The translations under genes were made by a program, and so were the position numbers. From Syntrophorhabdus sp. (lineage in GTDB: Bacteria > Desulfobacterota > Syntrophorhabdia > Syntrophorhabdales > Syntrophorhabdaceae): a stretch of 37,531 nucleotides of DNA. The stretch lies in assembly GCA_012719415.1 (NCBI GenBank), contig JAAYAK010000040.1, forward strand, positions 1-37,531. Direction: 5' to 3'. Every line of letters starts with the position of its first letter. Positions within the stretch are counted from its first letter, which is position 1. Under the pieces are notes generated by a model. It worked only from the letters and a program-made list of their open reading frames with translations. It ran no database searches and was not told the origin of the DNA. This document shows positions 32,102 to 37,531 of this stretch, in pieces.

Positions 32102-32323
32102 TCATTTTCTATACCAGTTCTTCCCCGTTTCCTTGACGTAGATCCGGGTGATGGTACCGCAGTCGTCGCAGACGTCGGCGTAGAAAGGTTCCGTGCCCCC
32201 CAGAACGAATTTGGTCTTGTAGGCGAGCCCTATCCTGCCCGCGTCCGCCGTCTGATCGACCCTTACGCCAACGACGATGTTGCCGCCCCCGCAATGGGGG
32301 CATTTACCGGTCTTTTCGTCCAT
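32102..32323 (-). CDS. Small zinc-ribbon protein
   Basis: 73 residues. Two knuckles, CPHCGGG (residue 8) and CDDCGTI (about residue 52), form a zinc ribbon. GGAGG lies four bases before the ATG. The role is not known; such proteins often bind nucleic acids or act as adaptors. Confidence 0.75.
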   Translation of the reverse strand: MDEKTGKCPHCGGGNIVVGVRVDQTADAGRIGLAYKTKFVLGGTEPFYADVCDDCGTITRIYVKETGKNWYRK

Positions 32324-32442
32324 AGCGCCTCCGCACTTTAGGTCTTGCCCGATCCCCTGATCAAAGGAGCTGGGACAGCCTAAAACGTCTGTTGAGGCAT
32401 GTCAATACGAAGAGAGCCAGAGCATCCGGTTCACCTCAGATG

Positions 32443-33087
32443 CTAAAGTACCTTCTTGGGAGCTGGAATCTTCGTTTCGATGAAATCCACATGTTCAGAC
32501 AGCTCCGGCCTGACAGAGTTTCTCAACGGATCGAGGCAGACCTGCATGCCGTTGCGGCGAGCAAATTTCAGGACCGGCACAATATCGGCGTCTCCTGTAA
32601 TGATTATTAGGAGGTCAGCCAGCCTCTCCATCGCTATACACGTAATGTCCAGTCCAAGCTTCATATCGACTGCCTTCTGTTCTATTAGTGGTTTGAAATC
32701 GTCTTCTGTCAACTGGTCAACGGTTATCGTCTTGTTCAGAAGCAGTTGGAGCTTATCGGGTTTTATGAGCCACTCGTTATTTCGCCATACGGTCTTTCCG
32801 AGACGTAGTGCGAAATTGGGCGTTGTCTTTATTGAATTCAACAGTTTTGTCTGCTCTACGGCAACCCTGGTCGTGCCAAAATCGATACTCTTTTTCGTGA
32901 TTGGATTATGTCCCTTCTTATCAAGCGGCTCCGTGTCATAGTAAAAAATACGATACAAATAATCATCTGTCCTTAAGTGCTTAACACAGTATTTTCTGAT
33001 TTCTGGTCCGGAATAGTAGAACGTCTTGTACTTGTAAATTTTCTTCCTCATGAACCAGCCGTCAATCATGAACACCACTTTTCGCAC
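32443..33087 (-). CDS. NYN-domain (PIN-like) putative ribonuclease
   Basis: 214 residues of the LabA/NYN group. Acidic metal-site residues: Asp9 in FMIDGWF, Asp141 and Asp147 in DMKLGLD, and Asp166/168 in ITGDADIVPVL. It likely cuts RNA. The start is a GTG at 33087 with a GGGGGG tract five bases ahead. The gene and its flanks (about 32400-33300) are clearly AT-richer and use A/T-ending codons far more than neighbours, a sign of recent transfer. Confidence 0.85.
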   Translation of the reverse strand: MRKVVFMIDGWFMRKKIYKYKTFYYSGPEIRKYCVKHLRTDDYLYRIFYYDTEPLDKKGHNPITKKSIDFGTTRVAVEQTKLLNSIKTTPNFALRLGKTVWRNNEWLIKPDKLQLLLNKTITVDQLTEDDFKPLIEQKAVDMKLGLDITCIAMERLADLLIIITGDADIVPVLKFARRNGMQVCLDPLRNSVRPELSEHVDFIETKIPAPKKVL

Positions 33088-33305
33088 AAGTACCCCCCTC
33101 TAGAAATGCAATGCCCCTTGGTCGGCTTCGAAGTTTTTATTACAAAATCGAAACGTTGCAAGGGGCGTTTTGTATTCAATCCAAATGCTTCTTGGTTAAT
33201 TATCGTCATATCTAACAGAAAGTCAATGGTTTTTTCTTGCATCCTCTCACGCGAATGTCCAGTCCAATCCGCCTGTTTAACGTTCCAAAAGGCGACGTCA
33301 TGTTG
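33088..33305. other. AT-richer intergenic segment
   Basis: No gene seen. GCCCCTTG (about 33111) and CAAGGGGC (about 33159) form a potential long-loop stem. The base composition matches the NYN gene, so this segment may belong to the same acquired piece. Confidence 0.4.
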
Positions 33306-33638
33306 TCACTCCGGTGTCCTCTCGTTTAGCTCTTCATCTCCCGTGTCCGGCACACTCGCGCTGCTCAGGCTCCGTCGTTTTGCGTCACCCGCTACCGCCT
33401 CTTCGAGGATGAGGACCTCGTTCCTTTTTCTCTTTTCCATCCGTCTCAGGAGAGCCTCGATGTTCTCGACGAGTTGGGCTGCCGTGACCCTGCCCGCGGC
33501 GTAGTCCTCTTTCTGTGACGCGATGGAGGAGATGAGATCGACGGCGACTATCTTCTGCGCGAAGAAGAGGTCGTAGGCGGTAACGGTGGCCGCCGAGCAG
33601 GCGATGGACGTGGCGATCACGATGACAAACCCTTTCAT
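33306..33638 (-). CDS. Single-pass membrane protein, TrbI (F-type)-like
   Basis: 110 residues from the ATG at 33638. An N-terminal hydrophobic segment (FVIVIATSIACSAATVTA) is followed by a helical domain with VAVDLISSIASQK and a conserved-looking VLILEEAVAGDA, which resembles F-type TrbI of conjugation systems. The match is by pattern only. No other transfer gene is in the window, so it may be a lone relative. It lies 17 bases after the NusA-like gene in the same direction. Confidence 0.6.
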   Translation of the reverse strand: MKGFVIVIATSIACSAATVTAYDLFFAQKIVAVDLISSIASQKEDYAAGRVTAAQLVENIEALLRRMEKRKRNEVLILEEAVAGDAKRRSLSSASVPDTGDEELNERTPE

Positions 33639-33654
33639 GCCGAGGCCCTTCCTG

Positions 33655-34332
33655 TCAGTTCCTCCCCTCTGCACAGACGCCCTCCTTTCCCCCGGGTTCT
33701 TCCGCGGCGCTCTTTATCATGATCCTGACGTTGAGAAGCTTGGCCGCGGTCGCGACGTTGGCGCCCCCCTTCCCGACAAAGAAACCGCAATATCGGGGGT
33801 CGACCCTTACGATGGCCTCCCGCAGACCCTGCGAGTAGTGGACCTCCACCACTTTGTCCGCCGGCGCCGGGACGAGGGAGTTGACGATGTACTCCCTGAT
33901 ATCCGTACTGTAGCGGACAATGGTGATGGTGTCCGTGGTGTACTCCTTCACCCTGTCGAGATAGGGCAGAGATGCCATGAGCGGGTCCACGTCCCCGAGG
34001 CCCTCGACGGAAACCTTGGCGAAAGGGCCTTTGACCACGCTCGCCGCCCTTCGGACCCGAACCCTTCCGTCGCGTATGACGGGTGAGAGAACCTCCTCGG
34101 TGACCCGGCGAAAGTACTGCGGCGACCTCTGGCTAAGAAAGATCCCGCCCTTTCCCATCATGAACACCGCGGCCATCGTCTCCTCCCCCTGCCTGTACTC
34201 CCTGCCGGCGAATCTTTTCGGAAGGTAGGCCAAAAGGTCCGTTCCCGCCAGGAGGACAAGATAGACGTCCTTACCGGGAAGGTTCTTCACGATGGCACAT
34301 CGCACAAGGCGACCTATCTTGATCGTCGTCAT
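33655..34332 (-). CDS. NusA paralogue lacking the polymerase-binding N-terminal domain
   Basis: 225 residues. It begins with an S1-like barrel (KIGRLVRCAIVKN), then FLSQRSPQYFRRVTEEV, which corresponds to the NusA SR-x-P-x-F segment. KH1 follows, but its GxxG loop is replaced (LPYLDRV); the strand TITIVRYSTD matches NusA IDIVRWSxD. KH2 keeps GKGGANVATAAKLL. Full NusA has about 130 extra residues at the N-terminus and often acidic C-terminal repeats. It could bind RNA without direct polymerase contact. GGGGGAG precedes the start. Confidence 0.82.
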   Translation of the reverse strand: MTTIKIGRLVRCAIVKNLPGKDVYLVLLAGTDLLAYLPKRFAGREYRQGEETMAAVFMMGKGGIFLSQRSPQYFRRVTEEVLSPVIRDGRVRVRRAASVVKGPFAKVSVEGLGDVDPLMASLPYLDRVKEYTTDTITIVRYSTDIREYIVNSLVPAPADKVVEVHYSQGLREAIVRVDPRYCGFFVGKGGANVATAAKLLNVRIMIKSAAEEPGGKEGVCAEGRN

Positions 34333-34419
34333 ATTGATCTCCCCCGCTGTATATTCACTGCAAGGGGGTATTACTTCCTGGAGAGAAAAAAAGACCGAAA
34401 AAAAAGCAAAGGCGGGTGA

Positions 34420-34528
34420 GAGGTTATGGGTGATGGGTTATGGGGAAATGTTTCAGTGTGTTTCCCGTGACCTCCCACCCGTTACCCGCCCCTCGTCCCT
34501 GAAACCTTGAACCTCTGAAACCTTCCTT
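34420..34528. repeat. Tandem 7-bp-unit repeat element (GGGTTAT type)
   Basis: Left units GGTTATG, GGTGATG, GGTTATG; right arm with CGTGACC, CCGTTACC; then a TGAAACC/TTGAACC set. It lies between divergent genes, so a terminator role alone does not explain it. Confidence 0.6.
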
Positions 34529-34566
34529 GTATACTCTTGGCCAAATACGCGCGCGAGGTGAATGAG

Positions 34567-34758
34567 ATGGAATGCACGATGGAGAAGAACAAGACCGCCT
34601 GCACCTGCACCTACGATCCCTGTCCCCGGAAAGGAAAGTGTTGCGAATGCGTCGCCTACCACCGGGCAAAGAAACAGCTCCCCGGCTGCTTCTTCTCAAA
34701 GGAAGGCGAGGCCTCCTACGACCGGTCGTACAGCCGGTTCGTGATGGAAAATAGTTGA
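34567..34758 (+). CDS. DUF6485-like small Cys-rich protein
   Basis: 63 residues from the ATG at 34567, with GAGGTG ahead. The pattern CTCTYDPCPRKGKCCECVAYH then LPGCFF matches a small conserved family of anaerobes with six Cys and probable metal binding. No function is known to me. Confidence 0.75.
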   Translation: MECTMEKNKTACTCTYDPCPRKGKCCECVAYHRAKKQLPGCFFSKEGEASYDRSYSRFVMENS

Positions 34759-34769
34759 AAAAACAGTTT

Positions 34770-34895
34770 TCGGTGCTAAGTTTTAAGTTTTACGTGAAAG
34801 ACCTTTCGCTTGAGAGGATGTTTGTACGTTCAACGGAATGCGGGAAAGTGTCCTAAGGCTTTTAACTTAAAACCTAACACTTAAAACTTAACACC
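34770..34895. repeat. Tandem-unit inverted repeat element (AAGTTTT type)
   Basis: The left arm (about 34771-34796) starts CGGTGCTAAGTTTTAAG. The right arm (about 34858-34895) is its near-exact complement, ending CTTAACACCG. It lies between convergent genes. Confidence 0.7.
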
Positions 34896-34902
34896 GTCTT
34901 TC

Positions 34903-35394
34903 CTATTCTTCCAACTCCTCGATCACTTCCTGGGCCTTTACGCGGACCTCTTTTATCCTGTGGGCCATGGCGGCGATGGAGATCTTTCGCTTCGCGTCCT
35001 CCTTCTGGCGCGGCGGCAATGACGCGTAGAGTTCCCGGAGTTTGTCGAGGGTGGCATTGCACACATCGGCATCCTTCAGATCCAGGAAGAGGATGAGCGT
35101 GGGACCGTCGTCGGGCAGGCCGTACTTTGCCATGTATTTCTCGGCCTGTTTCTCAAAGGCCTCCGAACCGTAGGCGTTGTGCAACCTGGCGAAGAGCTTG
35201 TCGTGCTCGGGGGTTCCCTTGTCACCCTTGAAAAGCCTGTCCAGCGCATCCCTTACCCTTCCCTGCTGCCAGCGGTCCTTCGGAGCTTCCTTCTTTTTTC
35301 CGGCCCCCTTTTCCTGCCTGCCGTAAAAGGTGCTCCTGTCCCTGCGACGGTCCAGTTCCCGCCAATCAGGTCTTTCGTCGTCGTAATCTCCCAT
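34903..35394 (-). CDS. Hypothetical charged, helical protein
   Basis: 163 residues from the ATG at 35394, with GAGG ahead. A basic, disordered N-terminus (WRELDRRRDRSTF, Lys-rich to about 40) is followed by helices: RVRDALDRLF, FEKQAEKYMAKYG and a C-terminal coiled coil. No Cys motif or membrane segment. The family is not recognised; similar proteins seem to occur in Deltaproteobacteria. An upstream start at 35505 is possible but unsupported. Confidence 0.7.
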   Translation of the reverse strand: MGDYDDERPDWRELDRRRDRSTFYGRQEKGAGKKKEAPKDRWQQGRVRDALDRLFKGDKGTPEHDKLFARLHNAYGSEAFEKQAEKYMAKYGLPDDGPTLILFLDLKDADVCNATLDKLRELYASLPPRQKEDAKRKISIAAMAHRIKEVRVKAQEVIEELEE

Positions 35395-35583
35395 CACTAC
35401 CTCATCCAGGGTTTTTTCTTTATTATACCCCTTCCCTATCCAGATTCCACCCCTTTCTGAAACAAGGTATCCCGCCCGAAGAGCACGCCCCGAAACCCTC
35501 AACAAGCTGCTGGTAGAGCCCTCTTTGCCGTTACCCCCGGGGCTGGTCCCGGATCTGAAGCGTTCTTAATGCCGACATCGCTC

Positions 35584-35611
35584 CTGGATCCCGGCCTTCG
35601 CCGGGATGACG
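35584..35611 (+). repeat. Half copy of the 28-bp palindromic element
   Basis: Same as the right arm at 24353-24380 except two changes that compensate each other in the stem (ATCCCGG with CCGGGAT). It stands in the 35395-35766 intergenic region. Confidence 0.7.
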
Positions 35612-35630
35612 AATGCAAGAGAACCTTCGT

Positions 35631-35698
35631 ACACCCAACCGCTTCCAACGGTTCCAACGGTTCTAACGCTTCCAACGGTTCTAACGGTTCCACCCGTC
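35631..35698. repeat. Tandem 9-bp GGTTCCAAC/GGTTCTAAC repeat
   Basis: About seven units, some shortened, upstream of the sdh promoter; the matching left arm is not seen nearby. Confidence 0.65.
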
Positions 35699-35708
35699 TC
35701 CAAATCCC

Positions 35709-35738
35709 TTGACAAATCTCCGCGCGCCATGATGATAT
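35709..35738 (+). promoter_or_regulatory. Promoter for the sdh operon
   Basis: TTGACA (35709-35714), 18 bp, TGATAT (35733-35738). AAGGAG follows before the ATG at 35767. Confidence 0.5.
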
Positions 35739-35766
35739 TGTCTGAAACGAGAGCCAAGGAGCGGCC

Positions 35767-36072
35767 ATGTTCATATGGCTTTTTCACCGGATAAGCGGCG
35801 TTTCCCTTATCGTTCTTTTCGGCGTCAAGATACTTACCAGCTACTTCCTCTTCACTGAGGACAAGAAACCCGATTGGGCACTAAGCCTCCATCGGCAACC
35901 TGTTCTCGACGTACTCATACTCCTTCTCTTCACCTTCCACAGCATCTACGGCATCCGAACGATCGTCATGGATCTCGGCTACAGGAACGAAAAGAGGCTC
36001 TTCGTCGCCTCCAACCTGGTCGCCGCCGTCATTTCGGCGGCCCTCGTGTACCTTTATCTCGTGATCTCATGA
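35767..36072 (+). CDS. sdhC: Succinate dehydrogenase/fumarate reductase membrane anchor
   Basis: 101 residues with three membrane segments (about 10-29, 48-63, 81-99). HRISGVSLI at the start matches the heme/quinone-site R-x-S-G of cytochrome b anchors, and His58 in TFHSIYG is a candidate heme ligand. It carries electrons between the quinone pool and the iron-sulfur subunit. It is shorter than a usual anchor pair, and no second anchor is present before sdhA. The stop overlaps the sdhA start (ATGA). Confidence 0.88.
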   Translation: MFIWLFHRISGVSLIVLFGVKILTSYFLFTEDKKPDWALSLHRQPVLDVLILLLFTFHSIYGIRTIVMDLGYRNEKRLFVASNLVAAVISAALVYLYLVIS

Positions 36073-37531
36073 CGGCTCTTTCCCACGATGTGCTCATAGT
36101 CGGCGGAGGTCTCGCGGGATTGCGGGCCGCGGTCGGGCTTTGCGATACCTACGATGTGGCCCTCATATCCAAGGTCCATCCCATACGGTCCCATTCGATC
36201 GCGGCCCAGGGCGGCATCAACGCGGCGCTGGCCAACAACCCCGGCGGAAAGGACGACACGTGGGAAAAGCACGCCTTCGACACGATCAAGGGCAGTGACT
36301 ACCTTGCCGACCAGGATGCCGTCGAGGCCATGTGCCGGGAGGCACCGGGCATCGTCTACGAGATGGAGCACTGGGGCTGTCCCTTCAGCCGCTTTCCAGA
36401 CGGCTCCATAGCCCAGCGGCCCTTCGGGGGAGCGGGATACCCGAGGACCTGCTACTCCACCGACCTCACCGGCCACGTTCTCCTCAACACCCTTTACGAG
36501 CGGGCGGTGATGAAAGGCGTCCGGGTTTATCCCGAATGGTACGTCACGGGTCTCGCGATCGACGATGGCGTCTGTCACGGCGTCGCGGCCTTCGACCTCA
36601 TGAACGGCGAGGTCGTGCCCATCGCGGCGAAGGCAACGGTCTTCGCCACGGGAGGATACGGCCGCGTCTACTTCTATTCCACGAACGCCCTCATCAACAC
36701 GGGAAGCGGCATCGGCATCGCCTACAAGGCAGGAGTGCCCCTGAAAGACATGGAGTTCGTGCAGTTCCACCCCACGGGGCTCATCGGCACGAACATCCTC
36801 ATGACCGAGGCCTGCCGCGGAGAAGGCGGGTACCTCGTCAACAGCAGGGGCGAGCGCTTCATGGAACGGTATGCCCCCAGGGCGATGGAGCTCGCGCCGC
36901 GGGACATCGTCTCCCGAAGCATCCAGACGGAGATCAATGAAGGCAGGGGCTTCGACCACCCGCTTGGCACGTACATAAAGCTCGACCTCACGCACCTGGG
37001 GGAGCAGAAGATCCTCGCGAAACTCCCGGGCATACGGAAGATCTGCATCGACTTCATCGGCATCGATCCCATACGGGAACCCATACCCATCATGCCCTGC
37101 CAGCACTATTCCATGGGCGGCATCGATACGAACGCCAGGACCGAGACCGGGGTGCCGGGGTTCTTCGCCGCCGGTGAATGCGCCTGCGTGAGCGTCCACG
37201 GGGGCAACAGGCTCGGCGGGAATTCGCTTCTCGAGACGATCGTCTTCGGGAAGACGGCCGCCGGCGCCGTCGATGAATACCTGTCGCGGCGGCCCGGGGC
37301 GGCCAGGGAAGAGGTCGTTCTCACCGCCGCGCGTAAGACGGAAGAAAAGATGACCGCCCTCGTCGCGGGTGGAAGGGAGAAGACCTTTTCCCTTCACGGG
37401 GAACTCGCCAGGACGATGAGCATGAACGTGGGGATCTTCCGCGAACGGGCCGAAATGGAGAAGGCCCTCGAAGACATCGGCCGCATCAGGGAGCGCTACC
37501 GGAACGTCGGGGTGTCGTCTCCGGCCCGACA
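36069..37531 (+). CDS. sdhA: Succinate dehydrogenase/fumarate reductase flavoprotein, 3' end cut
   Basis: The first 487 residues are in the window, open to the right edge. Rossmann motif VGGGLAG (11-17); covalent FAD His42 in RSHSIAAQGG; catalytic region CRGEGGYLVNSRGERFM near residue 247; substrate His in QHYSMGG near 345; FAD tail in NRLGGNSLLE near 380. It interconverts succinate and fumarate on the cytoplasmic face. The start at 36069 overlaps the anchor gene. Long minus-strand frames across the gene are shadows. Direction of catalysis cannot be told from sequence. Confidence 0.93.
   Translation, partial: MTALSHDVLIVGGGLAGLRAAVGLCDTYDVALISKVHPIRSHSIAAQGGINAALANNPGGKDDTWEKHAFDTIKGSDYLADQDAVEAMCREAPGIVYEMEHWGCPFSRFPDGSIAQRPFGGAGYPRTCYSTDLTGHVLLNTLYERAVMKGVRVYPEWYVTGLAIDDGVCHGVAAFDLMNGEVVPIAAKATVFATGGYGRVYFYSTNALINTGSGIGIAYKAGVPLKDMEFVQFHPTGLIGTNILMTEACRGEGGYLVNSRGERFMERYAPRAMELAPRDIVSRSIQTEINEGRGFDHPLGTYIKLDLTHLGEQKILAKLPGIRKICIDFIGIDPIREPIPIMPCQHYSMGGIDTNARTETGVPGFFAAGECACVSVHGGNRLGGNSLLETIVFGKTAAGAVDEYLSRRPGAAREEVVLTAARKTEEKMTALVAGGREKTFSLHGELARTMSMNVGIFRERAEMEKALEDIGRIRERYRNVGVSSPAR

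Noticed and set aside
33306-33638. Part of a conjugative element
   Set aside because: Only a single TrbI-like protein is present, with no relaxase, pilin or coupling protein in the window.
36054-37397. Long minus-strand ORF over the right edge
   Set aside because: Antisense to sdhA, whose FAD and catalytic motifs are complete in the plus frame.

Overview
The window is GC-rich, densely coded bacterial DNA from a strict anaerobe. The gene content fits a Desulfobacterota / former Deltaproteobacteria lineage, possibly a syntrophic, Syntrophorhabdus-like organism. It includes a tungsten/molybdenum formate dehydrogenase linked to HdrA and MvhD, two double-cubane (2-hydroxyacyl-CoA dehydratase type) proteins with their ATP-dependent activator, a GGGtGRT/IscU-like pair, and a short-anchor succinate dehydrogenase/fumarate reductase. 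This placement is inferred from gene content only; there is no rRNA or phylogenetic marker in the window.

Layout. (1) 1-3298: a left-edge-truncated VWA protein and a MoxR/Mg-chelatase-like AAA ATPase, translationally coupled on the minus strand, with a divergent winged-helix-like protein. (2) 3299-13262: repeat region, promoter, structured leader with intrinsic terminator, then formate dehydrogenase (fdhA), a large double-FAD HdrA, an MvhD-ferredoxin fusion, a TusA-like protein and a second molybdopterin oxidoreductase. (3) 13263-19607: a second promoter and a second copy of the same leader/terminator, then two YjiM-like double-cubane proteins flanking a YjiL-like activase (all joined by ATGA overlaps), then a SsuA/TauA-type ABC importer. 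(4) 19608-24227: two small proteins, then a PurF-like protein whose glutaminase residues are all changed, a glucokinase and a divergent GuaA-type PP-loop synthetase without a glutaminase domain. (5) 24228-27901: acetyltransferase, universal stress protein, ABM-fold protein, a candidate structured small RNA with promoter and U-tract, an Rnk-like factor and a HAD phosphatase. (6) 27902-35394: a large inverted intergenic element, the GGGtGRT/IscU-like pair (minus), a HELRH metalloprotein, a lipoprotein hydrolase, zinc-ribbon proteins, an AT-richer NYN-domain gene, a NusA paralogue lacking the polymerase-binding domain, and a TrbI-like membrane protein. (7) 35709-37531: promoter, SdhC-like anchor, and SdhA/FrdA running off the right edge.

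How parts work together. The fdhA-hdrA-mvhD set should form a soluble formate-oxidising or CO2-reducing complex that routes electrons through flavin-based bifurcation. The YjiM/YjiL set should make a low-potential reductase driven by ATP, with an importer possibly supplying its substrate. Both operons carry the same attenuator-like leader, with base-pair-preserving differences in two stems, which suggests common control by an unknown signal.

The most striking non-coding features are this shared leader, the candidate small RNA at 26205-26352, and a recurring class of intergenic elements built from tandem 7-9 bp units arranged as inverted arms. No tRNA, rRNA, CRISPR array or intact insertion sequence was seen.
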